A stretch of 64,000 nt of DNA. Origin: Roseiarcus sp963776665. GTDB taxonomy: Bacteria; Pseudomonadota; Alphaproteobacteria; Rhizobiales; Beijerinckiaceae. Below the pieces are notes generated by a model. The model saw nothing but the letters and a program-made list of their open reading frames with translations, was not told the origin of the DNA and did no database searches. This document shows positions 7,219 to 16,012 of the stretch, piece after piece (position 1 is the first letter of the stretch; each line of letters opens with the position of its first letter). The translations under genes and the position numbers were made by a program. The stretch lies in NCBI GenBank assembly GCA_963776665.1, contig CAVZNQ010000012.1, positions 146,853 through 210,852 on the forward strand. Direction: 5' to 3'.

Positions 7219-8415
7219 ATGATTCGCAGCGTCACCGCGCTCGCCGCGAGCACCGACGCGGGCGCGCCGGCCGACCCCGGCTTCGGGGTCTATGTTCACT
7301 GGCCGTTCTGCCTGTCGAAATGTCCCTATTGCGACTTCAACAGCCATGTGCGCGGCGCAGCGATCGACGAAGCGCGCTATCTCGCGGCGTTCAAGGCCGA
7401 AATCGCCCATCGCGCGGCGCTCGCGCCGGGCCGCACCGTTCGCTCAGTGTTTTTCGGCGGCGGCACGCCCTCGCTCATGCGCCCCGAGACCGTGCAGGGT
7501 GTCATCGACGCCATCGGCGCCGCCTGGCGGCTCGATCCCGAGGCCGAGATCACGCTCGAAGCCAACCCGACCAGCGTCGAGGCGGGGCGGTTTCGCGGCT
7601 ATCGCTCGGCCGGCGTCAACCGCCTGTCGATCGGCGTCCAGGCGCTGAACGACGCCGATCTCAAGGCGTTGGGGCGCAAGCATACCGCCGACGAGGCGCT
7701 GGCGGCGGTCAAGCTCGCCGCTGCGCTTTTTCCGCGCTTCAGCTTCGATCTCATCTACGGCCGGCCGGGGCAGGACGCAGGGGACTGGCGGCGCGAGCTG
7801 GCCGAGGCGCTCAATTACGTCGGCGACCACGTCTCGCTCTATCAGCTGACCATCGAGCCCGACACGATCTTCGAGCGGCTGCGCGACGCCGGCAAGCTCG
7901 AGCTGCCGGACGAGGATTTGAGCCTCGCCCTGTTCGAGATCACACGGGAAGTGACCGAAGCGCGCGGGCTGCGGGCCTACGAGGTCTCGAACCATGCGCG
8001 CCCCGGAGGCGAGAGCCGCCACAACCTGATCTATTGGCGCTACGGCGAATATGCCGGCGTCGGCCCCGGCGCTCACGGGCGTCTGCTCACCGCGAAAGGG
8101 CGGCTCGCGCAAGAAACCGAACGCCATCCGGAGATGTGGCTGACCCAGGTCGAGAGCGAGGGCCACGGCCTGGTCGAGAGCGTGGTCCTAAGCCGCGAGG
8201 AGCAGGGCGACGAGTTCCTGCTGATGGGCCTGAGACTCAGCGAAGGCGTCGATCCGCGGACCTTCGAAAGGCTGACCGGCCGCGACATCGATCCTGCCCG
8301 CGTCGACAGCCTGATCGAGGACGGCTTTCTCGAATGCGACGAGCGGGGGCGGATTCGCGTAACCGCGATGGGCGCGCCGCTGCTCGACACCGTGGTGGCC
8401 GACGTCGCGGCGTGA
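7219..8415 (+). CDS. hemW: Radical SAM heme chaperone HemW
   Basis: HemW binds heme and a 4Fe-4S cluster and delivers heme to respiratory enzymes. The cluster cysteines are Cys31, Cys35 and Cys38 in FCLSKCPYCDFNSH. The position that is a fourth cysteine in true HemN is Phe40 here, which marks HemW rather than coproporphyrinogen oxidase. The SAM-binding segments FFGGGTPSL and SIGVQALND are present, and the C-terminal HemN-type domain is complete (398 residues). The ATG at 7219 was chosen; an earlier frame opening at 7135 overlaps the cupin gene. Confidence 0.93.
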   Translation: MIRSVTALAASTDAGAPADPGFGVYVHWPFCLSKCPYCDFNSHVRGAAIDEARYLAAFKAEIAHRAALAPGRTVRSVFFGGGTPSLMRPETVQGVIDAIGAAWRLDPEAEITLEANPTSVEAGRFRGYRSAGVNRLSIGVQALNDADLKALGRKHTADEALAAVKLAAALFPRFSFDLIYGRPGQDAGDWRRELAEALNYVGDHVSLYQLTIEPDTIFERLRDAGKLELPDEDLSLALFEITREVTEARGLRAYEVSNHARPGGESRHNLIYWRYGEYAGVGPGAHGRLLTAKGRLAQETERHPEMWLTQVESEGHGLVESVVLSREEQGDEFLLMGLRLSEGVDPRTFERLTGRDIDPARVDSLIEDGFLECDERGRIRVTAMGAPLLDTVVADVAA

Positions 8416-8471
8416 CCCGACACGATCGCGTGAGGTGACTGGCCGCTCGATTGTGCTAGTATGACGGGGCG

Positions 8472-9239
8472 ATGAGCGAGACGCGCAAACTCGCTGCAAT
8501 CCTGGTCTCCGATGTCGTCGGCTTCAGCCGGCTGGCCGGCATCGACGAGCAGCGAACGCTCGCGCGCCTGCGCGCGTTGCGAGGCGATCTTGTCGAGCCC
8601 GCCGTCGCCGCCCATCACGGCCGCGTCGTCAAGGGCACCGGCGACGGCTCGATCATCGAATTCCGCAGCGCGGTCGACGCGGTGCGCTGCGCCATCGAAA
8701 TGCAAAACGGCCTCGTCGAGCGCAACGCCGGGGTGCGTCCCGAAAGGCGGATCGAATTTCGCATAGGCATTCATGTTGGGGAGGTCATCGAGGAGAGCGA
8801 TGGCGACCTCATGGGCGACGCGGTCAATATCGCCGCGCGGCTGGAAGGGATCGCGAAGCCACGGACCATCTGTCTCTCGGAGGACGCCTATCGGCAGGTC
8901 AAGGGGCGCCTTGAGCTGAGCGTCAGCGATCTCGGCCCCGCCCAGCTCAAGAACATCGCGGAGCCGGTGCGCGCCTATCTGGTCGAGGTGGACAGGCCCG
9001 ATGAGCCGCTGAAGCAGTCGCCGCCTCCCGCCGTCGGCTCGTCGCCGCTCTCGCCACGCTCGCGATCCTGGTCGTCGTGGGCGCCGTGGGTTGGGGCGCT
9101 ATCTCCGGCAGGCCTTCAACGACCGCGAACTCATCCACAACGCCGACCGCTTCTTCGGCAGGACCGACCGTCGCCGCCGCGCCCGCTACGGGCAGCCAGC
9201 CGTCGGCCCCGTCGGCTGACGCCGCGGGTTCGGACTTAA
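8472..9239 (+). CDS. Class III adenylate/guanylate cyclase, C-terminus frameshifted
   Basis: The catalytic domain fills residues 5-175. The metal-binding aspartates are Asp14 (SDVVGFS) and Asp58 (KGTGDGS), and the transition-state region MGDAVNIAARLE is intact, so cyclic AMP or GMP synthesis is likely. Rhizobial proteins of this class usually continue with a transmembrane helix and a periplasmic or TPR part. Here the frame after about residue 188 becomes arginine/serine-rich and ends at 9239, while a perfect membrane helix appears in another frame from 9035. One missing base near 9020-9035 would join them. The catalytic part is sound; the C-terminus as written is not. Confidence 0.85.
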   Translation: MSETRKLAAILVSDVVGFSRLAGIDEQRTLARLRALRGDLVEPAVAAHHGRVVKGTGDGSIIEFRSAVDAVRCAIEMQNGLVERNAGVRPERRIEFRIGIHVGEVIEESDGDLMGDAVNIAARLEGIAKPRTICLSEDAYRQVKGRLELSVSDLGPAQLKNIAEPVRAYLVEVDRPDEPLKQSPPPAVGSSPLSPRSRSWSSWAPWVGALSPAGLQRPRTHPQRRPLLRQDRPSPPRPLRAASRRPRRLTPRVRT

Positions 9240-9691
9240 GCGCCGACAAGCCCTCGGCAACCGGGACCCCGTCCACAACGCCGCCTCCATCGTCGGGACA
9301 GACCGCCGATATCAACCCCGCCACGGACAACCAGCCGACGCCGCCGCCGCGCGCCCAGATCCGACGTCCGGCGAAGCCCGCGTCGACCAGCCAGCCTGAT
9401 ACAGAGCCTACGGCAAGAAGATTTTCGCGATCTTCGGCAAAGGGCCAGTCATCAAGCTCAGAACCGGGACAATCGCCTTCTGGCGAAAGCGTTTCGGATT
9501 GTTTCGTCTCTGCGGCGCAGACCAATGCGAACCACGTCTCTTGTTCGAATTTGCGTGGCCAGCCGCCAAAATCAGAGCCGGAACGACCTCACTCTGATGA
9601 AACCGCTTCGGATTCTTTGCCGCCTTGCTCGGTCTCTGCGGCTCAGACCAACGCGAACCATGTGGCTTGTGCGTATCCGCGCGGATATTGA
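9035..9691 (+). other. Displaced membrane helix and low-complexity tail of the cyclase
   Basis: In the frame starting at 9035 the sequence reads RLVAALATLAILVVVGAVGW, an evident transmembrane helix, followed by about 190 residues rich in Pro, Ser, Thr and Ala. It has no own start near the helix. This is most simply the C-terminal part of the cyclase upstream. The last 80 residues contain an internal duplication (see 9443-9663). Confidence 0.55.
9443..9663. repeat. Two diverged tandem copies of a ~95-107 bp unit
   Basis: Copy 1 is 9443-9537 and copy 2 is 9557-9663. Both begin GGCCAG, share a core around CGTTTCGGATT / CGCTTCGGATT and the segment GTCTCTGCGGC, and end AACGCGAACCATGT or a near variant. 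On the minus strand the repeated words read GSRWSEPQR and GSHWSAPQR. It looks like an intergenic repeat element that has been duplicated and now lies at the end of the cyclase reading frame. Confidence 0.6.
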
Positions 9692-9816
9692 ACGCCAAAC
9701 TTAATGCAATTCCTCGCCTGCCGAGCCGGGCCTGATTCAGGCGATCGCGCCGGCCCGACGCCGGCGTCCGGCGGAGGGAGCGCTCGGTCTCATCCGGCAG
9801 GCGGTCGTATTGGGGA

Positions 9817-10092
9817 TTATTCGAACGTCATTTCGCCGTCGTCCGAGAGCCAATAAGGCTGCATGTAGCTCGCCGGATCCGCTTTGCACTTGTCAAATTC
9901 AACGTCGCGCTGTCGAGCCTGCAGACCTTGAGCCTTGACAGCATGATGGCATATCGTACGCGCCTGCTGCGCTTCACAATATCCGCCGCAACCGGCAAAA
10001 GACTGCGGCGCGGCGGCGAGCTCAAAAGCCAGCGCAATCGAAGCAACGATGACGGAGTGAGCTGCCAACCCCCTTGAGCTCTTCCCAATCAC
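9817..10092 (-). CDS. Small secreted cysteine-containing hypothetical protein
   Basis: I do not recognise a family. The GTG at 10092 was chosen because a strong GAGGAGG ribosome-binding site precedes it by five bases. It gives a 91-residue protein with a signal peptide (hydrophobic stretch HSVIVASIALAFELAAA, likely cleavage after SFA). The mature part is about 60 residues with four cysteines (CGGYC, ICHH, DKCKAD), which could form two disulfides. An upstream ATG at 10188 would place 32 residues before the signal peptide. It is probably a periplasmic protein of unknown role. Confidence 0.6.
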   Translation of the reverse strand: MIGKSSRGLAAHSVIVASIALAFELAAAPQSFAGCGGYCEAQQARTICHHAVKAQGLQARQRDVEFDKCKADPASYMQPYWLSDDGEMTFE

Positions 10093-10619
10093 TTTCGCCT
10101 CCTCTTCAAATGAACGGGTTGTCAATTTCAAGACCGGGCAGCTTGCTTGAACATTCAGGCGTTTTTTGGAGGGAGCGCTTTCCTGCACCTCGAAGCCGCC
10201 GTCTCCATGCTCATGCTCGCGTCGGGCGACATCGAGGAGGAGGCGCTGGCCGGCTGCATGCGCGAAGGGGGAACCTGACGGCGATCACGAATAATCGAAC
10301 CAATGCCGGGTCCAAGAATTTTTTCATGCATTTTCTTTGTGAAAATCGGAAGCCGTGTTACCCTGGATGTTCGAAGACGAGATCGGGCCGATCACGCGAA
10401 AGGAGCACGAAGGATTGTTCGGCGTAGAGTCTGGTATGTTATTGAAAAGGTTAGGCTTATCGGCGAAGGGCGGGCTTGGATTTTCTTCCGCCAGATTTTG
10501 CTTTCCTTCCGGTTTCTCTTGGATTTCCTTCCGCGTGGATTTGGATTTCCTTCCGTCGGCTTGGAAAACGTTCCGCCGTCCCCGGCAGGCCGCGCGGTGG
10601 GGCGCGCGCTTCGCAAGCC
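10093..10619. other. Intergenic region with repeats and a possible gene remnant
   Basis: This 527-base stretch has no convincing gene. On the plus strand a frame ending at the TGA near 10276-10278 reads HLEAAVSMLMLASGDIEEEA, which could be the tail of a lost gene, but no start or upstream body is visible. The right part (10469-10575) is a tandem repeat array described separately. A T-rich segment near 10315-10345 marks lower GC than the surroundings. Confidence 0.3.
10469..10575. repeat. Five-unit ~22 bp tandem repeat
   Basis: Units at 10469-10490, 10491-10511, 10512-10533, 10534-10555 and 10556-10575 each end in TTCCG, most with the core GGATTTCCTTCCG. Unit lengths are 22, 21, 22, 22 and 20 bases. 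The minus-strand core GGAAGGAAATCCAAG resembles the unit of the array at 26704-26808. It lies directly downstream of tilS on the minus strand. Confidence 0.7.
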
Positions 10620-11633
10620 CTATCGCTTGCCGCCCCTTCTCGGCGGCTCGGGGGCGAAGCTCAGCCGGCCCTTGACGGTCAGGCGCACGAGGGCGCCGCC
10701 GACATTGGCGCCGAAGGCGCGGCGCTCCCGCAGAGCGTCGCCAAGGCCGAGCGCCAGCGCCTCGACCTTCTCGAGCCCGATCCGGCTCGGGTCGCGTCCG
10801 CCCGCCGCGGCGATGCGGCGAGCGAGAATCCGCTGCACGATCGCGATCGGCGCGGCGTAAAGCGCGCGGGCGTCGATCGCTCCTTCGGGGCCGAGCCGCG
10901 CCTCGACATCGGCCGTCATATGCGCCAGCGCCTGCTCGGTTTCGCCGGCGCGGCGGGCCAGCCGATCGAGCGCCGCGGCGTCGAGGCCGTCCTCGCTGAG
11001 GCGCTCAAGCAGCGCGCGCAGCCGGGTGCGCGCAAACCGCGGATCGGCGTTCGACGGGTCGTCGACGAACGGCGCGCCCCGCGCCCGGACGAAGGCGATG
11101 AGGTCGCGCTTCTTCAGGCCGATGAGCGGGCGGGCGATCGTCATGCCGTCGCGGGTGGTCGTGAGATCCATGCCGCGCAGTCCGGCGACCCCTGACCCGC
11201 GCAGGAGACGAAACAGCACCGTCTCCGCCTGATCGTCGGCATGGTGGGCGGTCAACAGCGCGTCGGCCCCGATCGCGTTGGCATGATCGACGAGCAGCCG
11301 GTAACGCGCCTCGCGCGCGCGCTCCTGCAGGCGGCTCGCGGGCTTCGGCCCCTTCCATTGAAGAACGCGATGGGCGACCCCAAGCCGGGCGCAGAGCGCC
11401 GCGACCGCCTTCGCCTCCTCCCCGCTTTCAGGCCGAAGGCCGTGATCGACCGTCGCCGCCTCGATGCGCGTCCTGCCGCGCCGTCGCGCCCAGTCGTCCG
11501 CCATCAGGAGCAGGGCGGTCGAATCAGGACCGCCCGAGACGGCGACAAGCAGCGTCCTCGCCCCCCCGAGCGGCTTGAACAGCCCGTCGATGTCAGCCGC
11601 CGAAGGCGCGTGCGAGCGCTGTGCGCTCAACAA
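10620..11633 (-). CDS. tilS: tRNA(Ile)-lysidine synthase
   Basis: TilS modifies C34 of the CAU-anticodon isoleucine tRNA to lysidine so that it reads AUA and is charged with isoleucine. It is a PP-loop ATPase: the motif SGGPDST is at residues about 34-40, and the family segments VDHGLRPES, RYRLL, LTAHHADDQAETVL and FVDDPSN are all present. Length 337 residues. The start appears to be TTG at 11633, preceded by AGGA and overlapping the cpoB stop by 7 bases; no in-frame ATG exists before the PP-loop. This coupling to the Tol-Pal genes is common in alphaproteobacteria (often followed by ftsH, which is not here). Confidence 0.93.
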   Translation of the reverse strand: MLSAQRSHAPSAADIDGLFKPLGGARTLLVAVSGGPDSTALLLMADDWARRRGRTRIEAATVDHGLRPESGEEAKAVAALCARLGVAHRVLQWKGPKPASRLQERAREARYRLLVDHANAIGADALLTAHHADDQAETVLFRLLRGSGVAGLRGMDLTTTRDGMTIARPLIGLKKRDLIAFVRARGAPFVDDPSNADPRFARTRLRALLERLSEDGLDAAALDRLARRAGETEQALAHMTADVEARLGPEGAIDARALYAAPIAIVQRILARRIAAAGGRDPSRIGLEKVEALALGLGDALRERRAFGANVGGALVRLTVKGRLSFAPEPPRRGGKR

Positions 11634-12604
11634 TGATCCTTGGCGCTCTCACGCTCGGCGAGCTTCTTCACCGAGGCCGAGGCGGCCGGGTAACGCTTGC
11701 CGAATTCGGTCAGCGTCGCGCAGGCCTGTTCATTGTTGCCGAGGGCGGCGAGCGTCTGGCCGAGCCGCACCATGCTTTCCGGCGCCCGCGACGACTTCGA
11801 ATAGTCGGTCGTGACCTTGAGATATTGTTCGGCCGCCTCGCGCGGGCGCGAGCGCTGAAGATAGGTCTCGCCGATGTAGAAGAGCGCGTCCGGGCTCAGC
11901 CGGTGCGACGGGTTGGCGGCGAGAAACGCCTTGAACCCGGCTTCGGCCTCCGGATATTGGCCAGTCTGAAAGGCCTGCAACGCCGCGTTGAACTGGTCGC
12001 GCGGCTGATCGAGCATCGCCACTCCAGAGCCGACGATCGTCGGTCCGCTCGCCCCCGGCTGTCCCTTGCTCGATTCCGCCGCCGCCGGAGGGGCCTTGCC
12101 GAGCTCGAGCGGCTGACCTGCGGCGGCGGGCGTCTCGCGCACAAGAGGCGCGCTCGGCGCGGTGCTTCCGAGCGGCCGAGGCGCGCCGGGCGCGTTCGGA
12201 TCGGCGTCAGGGTCGAAGGCGTCCGATTTCCTTTGTCTCTGCGGCGAGGCCGGCGCAGCCGGCTCGGCGGGGCTTTGCGGGGCCTCGGCGACGTCCGGCT
12301 GCCGAGGGGCTCCCTGAGAGCGGTCGCCGAACCGGAATTCGACGTCCTGGCGGAACTTCTGCAGTTCGGTCTCGAGCCGATGCTCGGCGTTCTCCAGTTC
12401 CTCGATCCGGCCGTTGGCCTGCCGGAGCTCCTCCTCCAGCTGATTGATTCGCAACACCAGCCCAGCGGCCTGGTTAGGGTCTGCCGGAACGTCTCCCGGC
12501 GGCGCCTGGCGATTGAAGGGATTGAACTGGGCCTGCGCCGGCGCCGCGAGCGCAAGGCAGGCGACGAACGCCGCCATGAGGCGCAGGCGAAACAAAGACG
12601 TCAC
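11627..12604 (-). CDS. cpoB: Tol-Pal cell division coordinator CpoB (YbgF)
   Basis: Periplasmic protein that links peptidoglycan synthesis with Tol-Pal constriction of the outer membrane. The GTG at 12604 is preceded by AGGGA and starts a signal peptide ending APAQAQ. A coiled-coil region (residues about 50-90, INQLEEELRQANGRIEEL) mediates trimerisation. A proline/alanine-rich linker leads to three TPR repeats (from about residue 195: QFNAALQAFQTGQYPEAEAG, then FYIGETYLQRSRPREAAEQY and MVRLGQTLAALGNNEQACAT). Length 325 residues. It lies between pal and tilS. Confidence 0.93.
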   Translation of the reverse strand: MTSLFRLRLMAAFVACLALAAPAQAQFNPFNRQAPPGDVPADPNQAAGLVLRINQLEEELRQANGRIEELENAEHRLETELQKFRQDVEFRFGDRSQGAPRQPDVAEAPQSPAEPAAPASPQRQRKSDAFDPDADPNAPGAPRPLGSTAPSAPLVRETPAAAGQPLELGKAPPAAAESSKGQPGASGPTIVGSGVAMLDQPRDQFNAALQAFQTGQYPEAEAGFKAFLAANPSHRLSPDALFYIGETYLQRSRPREAAEQYLKVTTDYSKSSRAPESMVRLGQTLAALGNNEQACATLTEFGKRYPAASASVKKLAERESAKDHC

Positions 12605-12706
12605 TGGCGATTTCCCTGATCGTGTCTGATTCGCGCGCCCATAAGCCTCGCGTTTGTCGATTTCAAGTCGCCCTGCGGGCTTCGCCCTTGCTTCCCCAAG
12701 GGCAAA

Positions 12707-13207
12707 TCAGCTGCTTCCGGCGGCGCCGCCGAGTACGGTGACGGCGCGGCGATTCTGCGACCAGCAGGAAATGTCGTCGCAGGTCGCAACCGGCCGCTCC
12801 TTGCCGTAGCTGATCGTCTTCATCCGCGACGCCGCGACGCCCTTGGCGGCGAGATAGTCATGGACAGCCTGGGCGCGCCGCGCGCCCAGCGCGAAGTTGT
12901 ATTCCCGGGTGCCGCGCTCGTCCGCGTGGCCTTCGATCGTGAAGGCGTAGTGATTGTACTGATTGAGCCAGGCCGCCTGCTTGTCGAGCGTCGCCTGGGC
13001 GGTCGAGGAAAGGTCGGTCTGGTCGGTGTCGAAGAAGACGCGGTCGCCGACCGTCTGGTTGAATTCCTGGATGCTGCCCGGGCCTGTCGCGCCATAGCCC
13101 GCGGCGAAGTTGTTGTCAGTGGTGTTGTGCGAGCAGGCGCCCAGGGCCAAGCCGAGCGTCAGCGCCGCCGCGAATGCGATCGAACTTCGGGCCCTGTTCG
13201 CGTCCAT
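12707..13207 (-). CDS. pal: Peptidoglycan-associated lipoprotein Pal
   Basis: Outer-membrane lipoprotein that binds peptidoglycan in the Tol-Pal system. The signal sequence ends in the lipobox LGAC with Cys25. The OmpA-like domain fills residues about 55-160 and includes the diaminopimelate-binding region TIEGHADERGTREYNFALGA. Length 166 residues, typical. It is the first gene of the minus-strand group pal-cpoB-tilS. The tolQRAB genes that usually come before it are absent; the neighbour on that side is a divergent membrane-protein gene. Confidence 0.96.
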   Translation of the reverse strand: MDANRARSSIAFAAALTLGLALGACSHNTTDNNFAAGYGATGPGSIQEFNQTVGDRVFFDTDQTDLSSTAQATLDKQAAWLNQYNHYAFTIEGHADERGTREYNFALGARRAQAVHDYLAAKGVAASRMKTISYGKERPVATCDDISCWSQNRRAVTVLGGAAGSS

Positions 13208-13454
13208 GCTGCCACTCCTGACGACGCTTCGCTCGCCCGCGAGCGTGCCGCCCTAAGAGTTAATGCAAGGTTCCGACAAGCTTACCGGCGCCTTGCTGCG
13301 TGATCGCGAACAGCCACGCAACCCGCCCGCAGCGTTAACAGCGGATTAATGGCCATATTGCGGCGCAACAGGCCTTGTGCTCGCCCCGTTTGATCGGCAT
13401 GGTCACGCGCTCGTGAAGAGAGTTGTTCAGGGGATTCACGGGAATGCTGTCGGG

Positions 13455-14006
13455 ATGAGACGTTTCAGGGTCAGACGGGCGGCTCTTCTGGCGCTTGCGA
13501 CCGTGTTTTTGGCCGTCGCGTGGGTGTGGGACGGTTTTGTCGCGATCGAGCGCTTCGTCGTCCGGACGATTCCCTGGGCGCGATTCAAGCACGCCTTCGC
13601 TGCGCTGGTCGATCGCCTGCCGGCGCCGGCGGTTCTGCTGATTTTTCTGGTGCCGGTCCTGATCGTCGAGCCGCTGTTGGCGGTGGCCACCGTCGCCATC
13701 GCCATGGGCTATGTGGTCAGCGGCGCGATCGCATGGGTGTTGCTCAAGGTATTCGGGGTCGGCCTCATCGTCGCGGTCTTCGACCTCACGCAGCACAAGC
13801 TCCTGACCATGCCTTGGTTCGCCTGGGTCTACCGCAAGTTCATGGCGTTCTACGTTTACGCCCATGAGATCGTCGAACCTTACAAGGAGGCCGCGGCCGA
13901 GTTGATGCGGGAATGGCGCCGCCGCGCGGTCGTGGCGCTCCGCCGCCTGCCGGGCGCGCGCGGCGTCAAGGCCCATTATCAGGGACTTCGCGCCCGCAAA
14001 GGTTGA
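13455..14006 (+). CDS. Conserved membrane protein of unknown function
   Basis: A 183-residue membrane protein that I cannot assign to a named function. A basic N-terminus (MRRFRVRRA) precedes a first helix (ALLALATVFLAVAWVWDGF). Two to three more hydrophobic segments lie between residues about 56 and 110 (VLLIFLVPVLIVEPLLAVAT, GYVVSGAIAWVLLKVFGVGL). The C-terminal third is basic and probably cytoplasmic. The ATG at 13455 puts the basic leader next to the first helix. It sits between pal and the TPP riboswitch and ends 44 bases before it. Confidence 0.65.
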   Translation: MRRFRVRRAALLALATVFLAVAWVWDGFVAIERFVVRTIPWARFKHAFAALVDRLPAPAVLLIFLVPVLIVEPLLAVATVAIAMGYVVSGAIAWVLLKVFGVGLIVAVFDLTQHKLLTMPWFAWVYRKFMAFYVYAHEIVEPYKEAAAELMREWRRRAVVALRRLPGARGVKAHYQGLRARKG

Positions 14007-14049
14007 CAGATCCCTTCCAGAGGACCAGATTCGCCGCCTGCTCGAGGGG

Positions 14050-14124
14050 CGTCCCTAAGCGGGGCTGAGACGGCGCGACGCCGAACCCTTTGAACCTGAT
14101 CCGGGTCATGCCGGCGAAGGGACG
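14050..14124 (+). promoter_or_regulatory. TPP riboswitch (THI element)
   Basis: The conserved TPP-sensing sequences are clear: GGGGCTGAGA at 14061-14070, and ACCCTTTGAACCTGATCCGG at 14085-14104 followed by GTCATGCCGGCGAAGGGA. The closing helix P1 pairs CGTCCCT (14050-14056) with AGGGACG (14118-14124). It lies 67 bases before thiC and should repress the thi operon when thiamine pyrophosphate is plentiful, most likely by hiding the ribosome-binding site, as no strong terminator follows. Confidence 0.95.
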
Positions 14125-14191
14125 TGGCGACCGGACCCTCAGCGTGGCCCGCCAGCTCCCGCCGTCATAACTCGCGCTCGAGGAGACGGCC

Positions 14192-16012
14192 ATGAACGAG
14201 ATTCCCAGATTCGCCGCGCCACAGAGCGTCACCACGGGGCCGATCACGGGTTCGCGCAAGGTCTACGCCGCGCCAAAGGGACGCTCCGATATCCGCGTTC
14301 CCTTCCGCGAGATTGTGCTCAGCGACCCGAGCGAGCCGCCGGTGAGAGTCTACGATCCTTCCGGTCCCTATACCGAAAGCGCGGCGCCGATCGATCTCGC
14401 CGGCGGTCTGCCGCCGATGCGAGAGGCCTGGATCGAGGCTCGCGGCCTGGCCCCCGCGGAACCGCGCGCGATCAGGCCCGAGGACAACGGCAATGTATCG
14501 GCCGACCATCTTGCGCCGCTGTGCCCGGCGACGCGGCCGCTGCGCGCGGGGCGTCCCGGGCAACTCGTCACTCAACTTGAATTCGCCCGTGCGGGGATCA
14601 TCACCGAGGAGATGATCTATGTCGCCCATCGCGAGAATCTGGCGCGTGAGGCGTCGCTTGCGGAAGCCTCGGCCCGGCTCGCGGACGGCGAGAGCTTCGG
14701 CGCGGCCATTCCCGAATTCGTGACGCCGGAGTTCGTGCGCGAGGAGGTCGCGCGGGGACGGGCGATCATTCCCGCCAACATCAATCACCTCGAACTCGAG
14801 CCGATGGCGATCGGGCGCAATTTTCTCGTCAAGGTCAACGCCAACATCGGAAATTCGGCGGTGAGCTCCGGGGTCGCCGAGGAAGTCGAGAAGATGGTGT
14901 GGGCGATCCGCTGGGGCGCGGACACGGTCATGGATCTCTCGACCGGCCGAAATATCCACAACATCCGCTCCTGGATCATCCGCAACGCGCCCGTGCCGAT
15001 CGGCACCGTGCCGATCTACCAGGCGCTGGAGAAGGTAGGCGGCGATCCGCTCAAGCTCGACTGGGAAGTGTTCAAGGACACGCTGATCGAACAGGCCGAG
15101 CAGGGCGTCGACTATTTCACCATCCACGCCGGCGTGCGGCTTGCGCATGTGCCGCTGACCGCGAAGCGCGTGACCGGCATCGTCTCGCGCGGCGGCTCGA
15201 TCATGGCGCGCTGGTGCCTCGCCGGCCATCGCGAGAGCTTCCTCTACGAGCGGTTCGACGAGATCTGCGACATTATGCGCAAGCACGACGTCTCGTTCTC
15301 GCTCGGCGACGGCCTGAGGCCCGGCTCGATCGCGGACGCCAACGACAGGGCGCAATTCGCCGAACTCGAGACGCTGGGCGAACTTACGAAGGTCGCCTGG
15401 GACAAGGGCTGCCAGGTGATGATCGAGGGCCCCGGCCATGTGCCGATGCACAAGATCAAGGTCAATATGGAAAAGCAGCTCAGGGAATGCGGCGAAGCGC
15501 CGTTCTATACGCTGGGTCCGCTCACGACCGACATCGCGCCGGGCTACGACCATATCACCTCTGGCATCGGCGCGGCGATGATCGGCTGGTTCGGGACGGC
15601 GATGCTCTGCTACGTGACGCCGAAGGAGCACCTCGGCCTACCCGACCGCGAGGACGTCAAGACCGGCGTCATCACCTATCGCATCGCAGCGCATGCGGCC
15701 GATCTCGCCAAGGGCCATCCGGCGGCGCGGATTCGCGACGATGCGCTGTCCCGCGCGCGTTTCGACTTCCGCTGGGAGGACCAGTTCAACCTCTCGCTCG
15801 ATCCGGACACCGCGCGGAAGTTCCACGACGAGACGCTGCCCAAGGACAGCCACAAGGTCGCGCATTTCTGCTCGATGTGTGGGCCGAAATTCTGCTCGAT
15901 GCAGATCACGCAGGACCTCCGCAAGGAGGCCGAGGCGATGGCCGGCATGGCCGAAAAGTCGCGCGAGTTCCTGGCGAAGGGCGGGGCGCTCTATGTCGAC
16001 GCGGCCGAGTAG
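14192..16012 (+). CDS. thiC: Phosphomethylpyrimidine synthase ThiC
   Basis: ThiC turns aminoimidazole ribotide into the hydroxymethylpyrimidine phosphate of thiamine by radical SAM chemistry. It has 606 residues, the normal length. The C-terminal cluster motif is CSMCGPKFCS, the CxxCxxxxC that binds the 4Fe-4S cluster. The conserved core segments NGNVSADHL-type N-terminal region, INHLELEPMAIGRNFLVKVN and FSLGDGLRPGSIADAND are present. The gene is the first of the operon under the TPP riboswitch. Its last 20 bases overlap the start of the next gene. Confidence 0.97.
   Translation: MNEIPRFAAPQSVTTGPITGSRKVYAAPKGRSDIRVPFREIVLSDPSEPPVRVYDPSGPYTESAAPIDLAGGLPPMREAWIEARGLAPAEPRAIRPEDNGNVSADHLAPLCPATRPLRAGRPGQLVTQLEFARAGIITEEMIYVAHRENLAREASLAEASARLADGESFGAAIPEFVTPEFVREEVARGRAIIPANINHLELEPMAIGRNFLVKVNANIGNSAVSSGVAEEVEKMVWAIRWGADTVMDLSTGRNIHNIRSWIIRNAPVPIGTVPIYQALEKVGGDPLKLDWEVFKDTLIEQAEQGVDYFTIHAGVRLAHVPLTAKRVTGIVSRGGSIMARWCLAGHRESFLYERFDEICDIMRKHDVSFSLGDGLRPGSIADANDRAQFAELETLGELTKVAWDKGCQVMIEGPGHVPMHKIKVNMEKQLRECGEAPFYTLGPLTTDIAPGYDHITSGIGAAMIGWFGTAMLCYVTPKEHLGLPDREDVKTGVITYRIAAHAADLAKGHPAARIRDDALSRARFDFRWEDQFNLSLDPDTARKFHDETLPKDSHKVAHFCSMCGPKFCSMQITQDLRKEAEAMAGMAEKSREFLAKGGALYVDAAE

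Noticed and set aside
10170..10278. A gene ending HLEAAVSMLMLASGDIEEEA on the plus strand
   Set aside because: No start, no upstream body and no recognisable family; mentioned only as a possible remnant.
13208..13454. tolB or another Tol gene next to pal
   Set aside because: No open frame with Tol features lies between pal and the membrane-protein gene; the Tol genes must be elsewhere.
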